Source: Blepharisma stoltei (taxonomy: Eukaryota > Ciliophora > Heterotrichea > Heterotrichida > Blepharismidae). From it: 64,000 bases of DNA. The stretch spans positions 434,001 to 498,000 of the forward strand of contig CAJZBQ010000058.1 of NCBI GenBank assembly GCA_914767885.1, read 5' to 3'. This document shows, piece after piece, positions 43,384 to 53,377 of this stretch. The position numbers were made by a program, and so were the translations under genes. The notes beneath the pieces are model-generated. The model was not told the DNA's origin. It did no database searches and worked only from the letters and a program-made list of their open reading frames with translations. Numbering within the stretch: the stretch's first letter is position 1; each line of letters opens with the position of its first letter.

Positions 43384-43901
43384 ACTGTTTCATAGTAAAG
43401 TGGCGTCGTCGAGGAAATTCCTCTCTGAGGAATTTTCTTTCTTTTGGCAATTTTATTACTATAGGATTCAGTTTTCCCGTGAGACCTACCCAACTATATT
43501 AGGTAAACAACGGGGAGGGGTGCGCATCCTCCTGACCTGATCCTTGGGCGCTTGGTGGGGCAGAGTTTTTACTGTTTGACACTCCCGAGGAGGGAGATCT
43601 ATAGGCGGCACAGCTTGCAGGAGTCAAGTTTTGAGCAAGACAACGCAGCCAGTGAGATCTGGCCGATTGGCGGTCACTTGCTTAGGATGGTCCGTCGACC
43701 CATAAAAAAGGTGACGTCGGAAATTCCCGGTGATGTCACCAATTGGTGTCTACTAGGGTGAGTCCTTGTGGCTTTGTTAAATCACCCTATGGAACGAGAG
43801 AAGCACGTTAAACACTCTAAGTAATGTTAATGTTAATGTTAATGTTAACGATAAACTGTTTCAAAAAATTAATACTTGGCTTATATAAAAATGAAAATGA
43901 T
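43384..43901. other. Spacer filled by a retroposon-like repeat
   Basis: Almost all of this spacer is the tailed repeat at 43393-43849; nothing else is recognised. Confidence 0.7.
43393..43849 (+). mobile_element. Retroposon-like element with 14-bp target duplication and TTAATG tail
   Basis: GATAAACTGTTTCA at 43379-43392 and 43850-43863. Element is GC-rich, starts TAGTAAAGTGGCGTCGTCG and ends in (AATGTT)n at 43823-43848. No reverse transcriptase ORF: a non-autonomous, SINE-like element. Confidence 0.85.
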
Positions 43902-44288
43902 CTAAATCTTCATGGTCTTCAATAAGAAAGACTTTTCTTTCTTTAGCTTCGTTTTGGGAGGAGAGCAGGAAGTTTCTTTTAAATTTAAGCTACTGGCGCT
44001 TTGCTTCATTTTCGGTTTGTTCCGTGGTGTCATGACGTTTGTGACTTTAATTATTTTTTTGGGAGTTTTATTTAGCATTTCGTCCTTAAAATGCAGAAGT
44101 TTCATCAGCAATTCTTCATCATGACTTACAAGCATTTGGCTATGGGTCGGAGGCTTCTTTCTTCCAAACAGGATTTTTCCTGTGCAAGTGTATTTGCTTC
44201 CATGGCTGCTTTTAGGTGATTTTTCACTTGAATGCTTAATAATATCAATAAAACTACCTGTACTCATATTAGGGGACATATAGCTCAT
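43902..44288 (-). CDS. Small basic hypothetical protein
   Basis: 128 residues (MSYMSPNMSTGSFIDIIKHS..), ATG 44288 to TAG 43902-43904, rich in Lys and Ser, with no TGA codon and no recognisable domain. Composition and start/stop context look like a real gene rather than a shadow; there is no competing ORF on the other strand of similar quality. Confidence 0.55.
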   Translation of the reverse strand: MSYMSPNMSTGSFIDIIKHSSEKSPKSSHGSKYTCTGKILFGRKKPPTHSQMLVSHDEELLMKLLHFKDEMLNKTPKKIIKVTNVMTPRNKPKMKQSASSLNLKETSCSPPKTKLKKEKSFLLKTMKI

Positions 44289-44481
44289 GAACCTTTATAG
44301 ACTATACTCTAGGAGAATACTGACCAGAAAAAAATAAGGTTCAGGGCACCTGCCTTATACAGTCTAGTCTAATTAGGCATCTTAAAACCATAAACTATGA
44401 TTTGTCATTTTCGTTTTTAATTTTAAAAAAGCTGCCAGGTAAAAATTAATCTTGAAAATTAAAATGATAGTCAATAATGAT

Positions 44482-44718
44482 CTAAAATATTTCAGGGGCC
44501 ATACATTCATTTCTTTTTAGCTCTGGCTCTACTGACCTTTCCCTAAGTTGAGTTTTTATGACTTCTCATTCCTCTATCACTTCATTAAGCTTATTACCCT
44601 CTCCTGTATTTGTAATTGTATAAGTCCTTTGACTCCTTCGTTTTTCTTTTAAGTCAGTTATGCATTTCGAGTCTTTTGTGTCTAGAACTAATGTCTTAGT
44701 TCTATTATTTGCTCTCAT
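44482..44718 (-). CDS. Small hypothetical protein (78 residues)
   Basis: ATG 44718 to TAG 44482-44484, open only when TGA is read as Trp (VIEEWEVIK). Sequence MRANNRTKTLVLDTKDSK.. is charged and partly helical, with no known domain. Divergent from the coiled-coil gene at 44813 (94 bp between starts). Confidence 0.5.
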
Positions 44719-44812
44719 ATTAATAGATATTTACTAGTAAAAGATATTTAAATAAATTGAAATGAATTGTTCACATAATCCTAAAAGCCATTTCATCCTA
44801 ATTTAAATTAAT

Positions 44813-47800
44813 ATGAGTGAAAGGGAAGCATTTGTTAGGGCAAGAGTCAATAGAATGATGGAAGTCAGGAGGCAGGAAAACGAGCTCGGACGGAAAAGCT
44901 CCCAAGATTATTCTGGAATCAAAAAAGCCAGCGAAACTTCTGATAATCTTCGAAAAACCTACATAGAAAAGCTAGAGCAAATCAATGCGCTCATGAGGGA
45001 GCGAGAAAATGCATTAGCTTTGATTGGGAAAGCGCACAAAGATGCAGAAGATAATCAAATGCGAATTGAAAAAGAGCAACGTGAGCGCCAAATATTTTTG
45101 GCAGAATCAAAGAAAAAAGCCAGGGAAAGGGGCATCAATGCTTTGAGGGTTGAACAAGAAAATGCCCAAGCCAAGGTAGATGAAGAAATTTACTATAAAA
45201 AACGCCGGGAAGAGATCTTGCAGCAGGAGTACGATAAGGCTCACAAGGTTGCTGAAGACTATAGAGCCAAGCAAAAAATAATTGAAGAACAGCTTAGAAG
45301 AGAAGCAGAAGAAAATTTCATAAGGCCTGGAGGCCAAGTGATACGAGGGGAAATTGACTATTCAAAAACCCATTTCCACAACCCTATCATCGTTAAACAC
45401 GATCTAGCTGAAATTTCTGCTATGGAAAGAGCTCAGCAAGAAGCTGAATTAGAACAAAGAAAATTGTACCATCAGGAAGGAATCAAAATTATGCAAGAGG
45501 AAAAAGCTAAAAACAGAGGTGAAGAAGCTCTGTATGTTGAAAACATCGAAAAAGAATACAAACAAATGATAACTGAGCTGGAAAAGCTTAAGAGAGCTGA
45601 TGGCGAACAAAAGATCGAGCAAGGGATTTCTGATTCCATAACTCAGAACAGATGCATTATCACTGACTCACAGATAAACAAAAGAAAGCAACAAGAAATG
45701 GAGGTGCAGTATGAAAAAATATTTAAACCAGAGCCTGTGAAGGAAAAAACGAGAATGACTTGGAACTTAAAAGAAAAGAAAGAAATAATTGAAGAAAACC
45801 CACAGAAATCTGTTAGTATTCCAAAGGTGGACTATATTCCAACTGTCAGCCAAGAAATAAGTTCATCAGGGCAGAAAAAAATAGTCATCCAAGAGGGACC
45901 TAGCAACGACCCATTTGAAAGCTTAAAAAATCCTTTAAAATACCCAGCTTTCAGCCAAGCGCACGAAAAGAAAGCTTCTGCCCCAAAGCTGCTTATAGAC
46001 AGCCCTGAAAAATCTGAAAGTGAAGGATCTGAAGCAAGTGAAGATGAAAATGAGGAGGAAGATTATGTATCCAGTGAAAGCAGTGATGCTGACGAATCAT
46101 TGAGTGCAAAATACAATGTCTATGAAAATCCAGACTACTCCTGGAAAAATGTTGCAATACAGCCACCACAGAAAATAAATGAAAAAATTAAAGATGATAA
46201 AAAAGAAGTTAAGCCTCCTTCAAGAGGAGTTTGGGAAATTAAAGAAAATAAAGATATTTTAGTGCCAGAAGACATCGTAACAGAAATTAAGCCTCATACA
46301 AGAGCTTCTTGGAAAGTTCAAGATCGTGAAGACTTAAGAAATATTCATGCCTCTATAAAAGAAGAGCCTCAACTTTCAAAGCCCCTTACTCCTCTATAAA
46401 TTATTGCAAAATACCCATTTTTGGATAAACAAACACCCTTTGAACATATTTTTTATTATAGGTGAAAATAATGATTTCTACGCAGTTCGCTTTGATACTC
46501 AATTTAAATGAAAATTTACTTTACCCCCCCCCCCCCTCCGTGAGCGAACAAAAAAATTTTGTTCGCTCACGGAGGGGGGTTAATTTTTGTTTTTAAAAAA
46601 AATTTATATATAAATTTTATAAAAAATATTTTTTTCGAAATTAAAAAAATCCTAATTTGCAAAAATTGGGAAGCAAATATTAATTTAATTTGCAAAATTT
46701 ATGTTTTAAAACGCAATTTGTTTAAAATTAAACAGAATTAGCTCTAGATTTCATTATACTAATTATCACTTATATATCAAAATTTTTTTCCATTAAAATT
46801 TTTTCTATTAAAAAATTTTTGTTCACTCACGGAGGGTGGGTTTTTGGTCAAAAAATGGCGATTTTTCTAATGGTTTTGTTCGCTCACGGAGGGGGGGGGG
46901 GGGGAGTTATAATACTTTTTTTTAAAGAATTTGTATAATTAGAATATTATTTAAACAAGAATGGCGCTTAGAGTCGATCGATTTTTATAAATTTTTTATT
47001 ATGAAAATTCTATCAAAATAATTTTATTGAAAAAATTATATATTGTTCCTTAAACATGCTTTTTGTTTCAATTGAAACAGGGAGTTAGGAATAATATTGA
47101 AGAACCTGACTTTCCTCCCTTTCAAGAACCAAAAAGTTTCCAAATTACAAAAAGTGAGGAAATTGCTTCTAGGAATTATTCAAAAGAAAAAGCTCAAGAG
47201 AAATCATTTCCTGAGCAATTCGAAGAAGTACAGTTTTCTAAGCCAATTAAAGAAGCAACTCAAAAATCATGGGTACAAAATCCAATCGAGGAAATACAGC
47301 TTTCGAAGCCTAGTAGAGACATTCTCCAGCAAGCTCCTTACCAATTTCAGTCAAAAGAAGACAACGAAGTGGACCTCAAAGAAGACCCATTGTTTAAAAT
47401 AACAGAAAAGAAGACAACTTCAAGACCAGAATCAGCCAAAAAATCTCTGCAAGAAAAGCCAGCCCAGCAAGTCTCTTCGCGTCCACAAGAAAAGCAAATT
47501 AAGCAAGAAAGACCGCAAGAAAGGCCGCAAGAAGCCTATCAAGAACGAAAAGCCCAATCATATGAGACAAGTCCGATTGCATACCCTTCGTTTCCAGTCT
47601 ACACTCCAATCCCTGTGATGCCAGTTTACCCTTATCCTACCTCTTATCAAGTCCCTTCTTTTCCTGCATATTTAAATCCTGCTTATCCATCATATCCTAG
47701 CCAAATTTCTCCTCAATTTAACCAAAATTTCTCACAGCAACCTTTTTTGAGCCCTCAAAACGACCCTCCTTCATTAGCCTCATCCCAAATTTCGGCCCTT

Positions 47801-48643
47801 TCTATGTCTCCTCCTCTCAGCTCTTCTATTGGCCAAAAAGATATGCAAAGCCCTATCACTTCCCCTTCTAAAGATAACCAGGATATCATGAGAAGTCCTG
47901 TAAGTCTTCTAAGCTCAAGCCCAGAAAAGGAAGAAGAGCTCGGCCAAACCTCTTTTTTTCCTACCATGAAGCCTGCAGAAAAATTTGACATTTACTCAAA
48001 GGTAAAAACTGAATTCACAGCAAAGCCTCCTGAAGATTTCGAAGAAAGTCATAACGAACCTTTAAAGCCTAGATATGGAAACGGTGAAAAGCTAAAGAAA
48101 AGCGAGTCATGGGACTTTGACTTTGATAAAGTCACCTCAAAAGCTCAGCCTAAGAAGAGAGAAATCCAGACAAGCAAGCCAGTTGTAATGGATTTCAGTG
48201 ACGATAAAGGGAAAAGTCTGGCTGAAATTTTCAAAGAAAAAAAATCAAAAACCCTTGAACATCTGGCAGAGCGTGACCCAAAGCCTGTTAAAGCTGAGAA
48301 AAAAGAAAAAACCAAAGAAGAGCTCTTTGAAATCAGGAAAAACTTGTTGAAGCACCAGAAGAGTAAGGAAGAAACTAAGAAAGAAGCTCTGGCTGAGCAG
48401 ACTAGCATTAAACATCCTAAGGGAGACTTAATGGAAAGGTTGGCTTCTGGACAAAAAGTAAAAGTAAACAAGCGAGATATGAAAAAGCTGACTGAAAAGA
48501 ATTATGAATTACTCCCTGAAGTTAAGAAGAGAAAAGAAGAAGAAAAAAAGAAGCAAGAGCAAGCCGAACGAAGACAGAGAGCCAGAGAATTTGAGAAAAA
48601 ACGTCAAGAAACCAGATTTAAATCTTTAAATAAATACGAATAA
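44813..48643 (+). CDS. Long coiled-coil / disordered protein with internal IES and nested MITE
   Basis: Exons 44813-46388 and 47088-48643 total 3132 nt, 1043 residues. Residues 1-300 are a nearly continuous charged coiled coil (REAFVRARVNRMMEVRRQEN.., long Glu/Lys/Arg helices). The middle is acidic and Ser-rich (SESEGSEASEDENEEEDY), then Pro/Tyr-rich low complexity (PSFPVYTPIPVMPVYPYPT), and the last 150 residues are Lys/Glu-rich helix. Two short motifs recur around residues 470-510 (SRGVWEIKENKDIL and TRASWKVQDREDL). No enzyme domain is present. It may be a cytoskeletal or cortical scaffold, inferred from composition only. The two coding halves are joined by removing 46389-47087, which restores SKPLRNNIEEPDF. 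Confidence 0.75.
46389..47087. mobile_element. Outer IES (699 bp) hosting a nested family B MITE
   Basis: TTA at 46386-46388 and 47085-47087; outer ends CTCCTCTATAAATTATTGC and, reversed, CTCCCTGTTTCAATTG are weakly similar. Contains the intact B element at 46524-46906. Confidence 0.85.
46524..46906 (+). mobile_element. MITE family B copy nested in an IES
   Basis: TTA at 46521-46523 and 46907-46909. Almost identical to 22219-22605, with hairpin left and direct pair right (about 46819 and 46876). Confidence 0.93.
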
Positions 48644-49145
48644 CCATGTTTACATACAAAAAAGTCTTAAATATTTCTTAAATGTTGGTATCAAAGTAGC
48701 AGTGAATATGAAAATACCTCTTTTCTCCAAAAGTGTTATGCACGATTAAAGAAAAAGTTAAAGTGATTAGTTTTGCATGATCATAAGCGGGACCCCCAGT
48801 AGCAGACTACCTTGACCCAGAAAGCTGGCTATACTAAGTGCATATACACCTTAGTGCAAATGGTGTAAGGCCCAACCAAAATTCCACCCTATTGAATTTC
48901 TGGCGAGACTCACCTAACCTAAGGATCAGCTTCCTAAGTTAGAACACCCTCAGTTGGCTGCTCCTATAGTATCGATAGATAAAGATATGTGAGAGGCAAA
49001 ACCTGTCTAGCCCATCTAGCAGGTACTGGAAACCCTTTAGAGGATAAGCAAAGCTTCCCTCTTCTGCAAGGCTTTCCTAAACCTGAAGGCCTACTTCAAA
49101 ATAGACAGAGGTTCTACTTTTAGCTTCATCAGGATGGTCAGACTG
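48644..49145. repeat. Spacer mostly filled by a GC-rich dispersed repeat
   Basis: From about 48780 to 49190 the sequence is GC-richer and has the style of the other retroposon-like repeats (for example CAGGATGGTCAGACTGC, compare CTTAGGATGGTCCGTCG at 43681). Edges and target duplication could not be fixed. It appears to run into the 3' end of the gene at 49146. Confidence 0.5.
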
Positions 49146-49937
49146 CTACATAGGAAGTGCACCTGGTGGCCAATTTTCGTCTTGTTTTTCCACAATTAAA
49201 GGAATCATAGGAAACCCGGTACGAAATGACAAGTGTAAGTTGCAGACATAGCATTTTTCGGTAAAGATATTTTTGTGAAGCTCCATTCACATCAGCAATT
49301 TATTAAAGCATGCCATGAAGCTTCTGGTTTCACAGGCCAAGCTGGTTTCCCATCTTGACTCTACTAACGACAGAAACTGATTTAAATTAAGTGAGGAGCT
49401 TTCCAACGAGAATTCATATCTTTTGACTGTCCCTTCTGAGCATATCATTAGCAGCTTGATCCCGAACAGCAATTTTGTATTAATCCTATAAACTGACTTG
49501 CCTGCATCAGAGTACTCAAATGATTCAATCACTTTCCTTTTCTTATAGTTTTCCTTCAGATCTTCAAGTTGAGGTCTCATCTCAGGGCCAGGAACTGGCG
49601 ATAAATCTAAGATCCCAAATTTTAATAGTGATACTTTGAAAACGCCTTCTAGAATGTGGGAATTCTTTTTGACTTTGTAATTTCTTTTGCTTTCGTTGCT
49701 AAGTTCAGCTTTTCGCTTGGAGTCTAGAATGCTTTTGGGGCATTTTTGAAGCTTCATTATGCAAGCTTCGATCTGTTCCTCAGCATATCTGGCATTTCTT
49801 TTGATTTCTTCTAATCTTTCGGCTTCACCTTCTTCTCCTATTGCTCTAGGTACACTTTCGACTATTGCTTTGAGGTATTGAGTTTGCTTTATTGCAGATA
49901 TGATTGTGTTTCTAATGTCAGCTAGTTGAGTGCCCAT
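49146..49937 (-). CDS. Possible Mediator subunit 27-like protein, 3' end disturbed by a repeat
   Basis: 263 residues, ATG 49937 to TAG 49146-49148, with TGA read as Trp at KLLMWMELHKN. N-terminal helices (MGTQLADIRNTIISAIKQTQ.., RLEEIKRNARYAEEQIEACI) and a late IFTEKCYVCNLHLSF resemble Med27, whose C-terminus is a small zinc-binding motif. The expected final His/Cys pair is not found; the last 15 residues overlap the GC-rich repeat at 48780-49190, so the true 3' end may be displaced or lost. Confidence in the family is low; a generic helical nuclear protein is the alternative. Confidence 0.42.
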
Positions 49938-49943
49938 TTATTA

Positions 49944-50173
49944 ATCTTCTCCACTTTAAATTGAAAAAAAAAATTCAGTTCAATTTAAATGCTAATTTTT
50001 TTATAAAAAATTGAAACTTTCTACTTGAACTTTTATCATTTAATTAGGTCCAAAAAAAATAAGCACTATCAACTATAAAATTTCTGATTAAAAAAATGCT
50101 CAAAGCTAGAGGTGCTAAAGTACTAAAAAAATGGAACTTTTGTCTATATTTTGTTCAATTTAAAAGGGTGGAG
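49944..50173. mobile_element. Degenerate family C-like MITE, intergenic
   Basis: TTA at 49941-49943 and 50174-50176. CTCCACTTTAAATTGAAAAA at left with an inverted TTCAGTTCAATTTAAATG next to it; right end TTTTGTTCAATTTAAAAGGG. About 230 bp, so internally deleted relative to full C elements. Confidence 0.75.
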
Positions 50174-50191
50174 TTAGTGTAAATTAAGCTA

Positions 50192-51032
50192 TTATTTGCC
50201 TTGGGTTTGAGCTAGATTTCCAAAGTGTGAAGCCATGATCCTTGAGAACTCCCTGTAAAACTCTTGGACTTCCATGTCGTTTTGATACTTCGTTTTGGCA
50301 AGATTGGGATTTGCTTTGAGCTCTTCAACTGCACCCATTATCCGTGGATTCGTTAAACCTCGGGCTAGTAAAGGATTTCCAGCGAACTGTTCAAGGAGGT
50401 TTGGAGTAAGTCAAGACTCAGTGTTTGTGTTTAAATAATGCATTGCTTGTTGGACTTCTGGTATAACTAATGGGCTTTCTTTTGCTGTTTTAGCTTTTAA
50501 AGTGGTAATTTCTTTAACTTTTGGTTGAGCTTTTGGCTTGGACTTGGGAGGATTATCAAAAAACCCTTTTTTGAGCCCATCTCCAAATTTTTCTTTTTTC
50601 GGAGGAGGCTTAATCCCTCTCTTTTTCATAAGTCAGAAATTTTTTATTGATGATGAAGGGTTAATTTTTTTGGAAAGCTAGTAAAAAATGTAATTTATGC
50701 ATAATTTTTATGTTAGAATGAGAGCTTTCAAAATATACATTATTTGAAAATTTCGCTATAATATTATTACTTATGTATCAAACCATTTTTATAAAAATTA
50801 TGAAAAAATATTTATATCTCGCGGATGTAGTTTCCCAAAAATTAGGATTTATCGATGGCATATTCATTTATAGAGAGGAGTTGGAAATTGGCTGGGGCTC
50901 TTGAACTGGCAGTGGTGGAGGCTGTGAAACTTTAACTTCTTCTGGTGGAATATATTTTCCTCTTTGTATTAGATAATCAGTCATATCTTCTAAAGGAGGA
51001 ACATCTTCATCACTATATTAAAATTACCTCAT
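50192..51032 (-). CDS. STI1-type (Hop DP-domain) protein
   Basis: Exons 51028-51032, 50883-51012 and 50192-50611 give 555 nt, 184 residues, after removing a 15-nt intron (51013-51027, splitting the second codon) and a 271-bp element. The N-terminal half is acidic then Pro/Lys-rich (YIPPEEVKVSQPPPLP, KPPPKKEKFGDGLKKG). The C-terminal 75 residues (LTPNLLEQFAGNPLLARGLTNPRIMGAVEELKANPNL.. VQEFYREFSRIMASHFGNL) fit the STI1/DP domain of Hop, Hip and ubiquilins, which binds client or chaperone helices. No TPR or UBA domain is present, so it is a minimal STI1 protein. The exon-2 ATG at 50629 lies inside the element and is not the true start. Confidence 0.72.
50612..50882. mobile_element. Decayed family B-like IES in the STI1 gene
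   Basis: Ends TAATCCCTCTCTTTTTCATA and, reversed, CAACTCCTCTCTATAAATGA. Interior CTTATGTATCAAACCATTTT and the AATTAGGATTTATCGATGG spacer align with family B. Target duplication TTA has drifted to TTG. Removal gives PISKPPPKKE. Confidence 0.75.
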
Positions 51033-52631
51033 TATTTCTAACGAAAATATATAAATAAAATGGTGATGGCGTCCGACCCGTCCTCTCGTGTGGCTGCAGC
51101 CACGTATATCCGATATGACTTTTGGAGCAGAGAATTGGCTCAGCATATCTGTTGTCCTGCAACTAAGTTATTAAGCACAAGTCCACTGTTTGTTTGTCTG
51201 CTACAATGGACGGTTACTTGCAATATCTTTTTGCCAGCAGCATCCGAGCCTGTGGGGTGCCCGAAATAGAGCAGGAAGAATTGCCTGCTCAAACTGCTAT
51301 CGTGGTCTGCCCTAATTGTGGAAGCGATTGAGTTTTTCATCAGGGATGACCTGGGAAAAAGGAAGGTAGACTAGACAGCAAGGCATGTCTCTCCGGTTAA
51401 AGGGCTCTAAGGAAGAGCGACATCGGCAAAGATAAATTGCAGGAAGTGGGGACTATAAATCAAGCATTAATTTAGTCTAATCTAATTTCTACCGAAATTA
51501 TAAAGTTTTATATTAAACTAAGAAATCAGAGTTCATACTTGCAACAATTAATTATCTTATTTAAAATTATTTTAGTTTTAAGCATAAATATATCCCTGAA
51601 TAAGATATACAAAAACATTATTTTAAATGGCTTTCCTAAAATAATAAGACTTAATTTTTGAACTCATCATTAATTTACAAAATGAAGGGTATTATTTTGC
51701 AAAAATTAATAATAAAATGCATCAGCAACTTATTTTTCTTCTTATTAAGAAAATTTCTACTTATGGGTTCAAAATCTTTTCAATTCATGGCTTCTTATAA
51801 ATTTTTTAAATTTATCACAGATTTGCTAAAATGTACTAGAGTATTTCCAAGTAATCTTCAATTTTATCAAAAATAAAGACTTCATTATAGAATCGTATAT
51901 CATATTCATCAAAAAGTAATATATAGAGTTTTTGAATTTTTTTAATTTTCAAATTTTTTTTATAGGACACTATTCTCAGTGACTAGGGATTGATTTTTGA
52001 AAGAATTTAAAGCATATTCTCCTGCATTCTAAAGCCATTCTTGCATTATGGCTCTTAATAATCATTTTTTTTTCAATTCCATATTGAGTTTTTTCTGCAA
52101 TTTAAATTCAAGAATATTTGGCCTGGAGGATTGAATTCACCTGCTGCAAGTTCATAATTGATTAAACTAAACACCTGAAATCATCCTAAATGTAACTAGA
52201 CAAAGAAACCCAACATGAAGAATCTATAGCAATTCGTTGCTCTGCTCTTTTATGGCTTATAATATAGAAGGAATTAAAAGAAGGATATTTCAGTTTAATT
52301 TCAGTGACTTTTTCTATTTTGCTCAATTTAATAGAGTCTTTAAAAAGGTTTTTCTTTATGAGTAGAGAAGGATATATCTGTTATTTACATTTAAGTGCTA
52401 TTATTTCAGAGCTCAAAGAAAAAACTTCTTAAAAAAAATTCATTAATTCAATGCTAGGCATAGATCTGATATTTTACAAACAAGGAAAATAAATTAGCTT
52501 ATTTCTTAAAATCAAGTCTAGTGTTTTTTTGTTTTTAATTTAAATTTATACTTGATTTTTCAGCTAAGTTTCAATATGCTCTAGCACGCTTTCTCTACTT
52601 TTATTTAATAGCTATAATCTCTCCTAGGAAA
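51033..52631. other. Intergenic interval with a retroposon
   Basis: First 450 bp are the element at 51053-51482. The remaining 1.1 kb is AT-rich without credible genes. Confidence 0.65.
51053..51482 (+). mobile_element. Retroposon-like element with imperfect 18-bp target duplication
   Basis: ATTTCTAACGAAAATATA at about 51034-51051 and ATTTCTACCGAAATTATA at about 51483-51500. GC-rich body beginning ATGGTGATGGCGTCCGACC and ending with a TAGTCTAATCTAAT tail. It lies just upstream of the start codon of the STI1 gene. Confidence 0.8.
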
Positions 52632-53108
52632 ATGCCATTTCAGTTTGAAAAGTTGCAACCGCATATTTGTTTTTTCTGCAAAATGAAAACATATAGATGC
52701 GACTATCAAGGATGCAGTCTCGAGTACTCTACAAAGTATAACCTTAAGCGACACACAGCAAATTATCACCAAGGGCTGAGACACTCCTGCTCAATTTGCG
52801 GAAAACAGCTATCATCAGCTCAAAGTCTACAAGATCACGAATACTGTCATACAGGCGAGAAGCCTTACCACTGCAGATATCCAGGGTGCTCTAAGCGGTA
52901 TCGGCAGGCCAGTCAACTTTCCGTACATAAAAGAAAACATAAAATCCGAGTCACTAGGAAACCATGAGTTTTCCCAGATTTAGTTGTAATATTTATTCAG
53001 ATAAAGCTTTCTCTCTTGGAAGATTCATCAAAGCTTCATCAAATTCCTAATGGGCCGTTTACAATAGCAGATGCCATACTCCCACCTTTACTAAAATCTG
53101 CAATTTAA
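52632..53108 (+). CDS. C2H2 zinc-finger protein
   Basis: 158 residues with one TGA as Trp after RKP. Three fingers: YRCDYQGCSLEYSTKYNLKRHTANYH (C-x4-C..H-x4-H), HSCSICGKQLSSAQSLQDHEYCH and, after the linker TGEKPY, HCRYPGCSKRYRQASQLSVHKRKH. A CFFC pair precedes finger 1. The last 45 residues (VFPDLVVIFIQIKLSL..) are hydrophobic and unlike a DNA-binding tail. Likely a nucleic-acid-binding regulator; the TGEKP linker supports DNA binding. Targets cannot be inferred. Confidence 0.85.
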
Positions 53109-53377
53109 AACTAAATATGAACTTTAGTATTTTCCATATTAATAATTTGAGCTATTTCTATTATATTTTTATTCAAAGATAAAAATTCGAGTCTAAGCTC
53201 AATTTCTCAAGAACTTTAAAATTGATCAGTTTGATTGAAATAGATTTTTGGACTTTAATGGTTGCTCTGTCTAAAAGATGCTTTACTTGAAAAGTCTTAA
53301 GGAATAATTATTGATAAAAATATCTTATCTATCTTATGATATTCCATATTTAAAGTGCATTTAATATAGCACTTTAG

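Noticed and set aside
47755..48471. Minus-strand ORFs inside the coiled-coil gene.
   Set aside because: Shadows of the Lys/Glu/Ser-rich plus-strand frame, which is intact over more than 500 codons.
51060..51340. ORFs of 69 and 66 codons near 51.1-51.3 kb.
   Set aside because: They belong to the retroposon body between the two target-site duplications.
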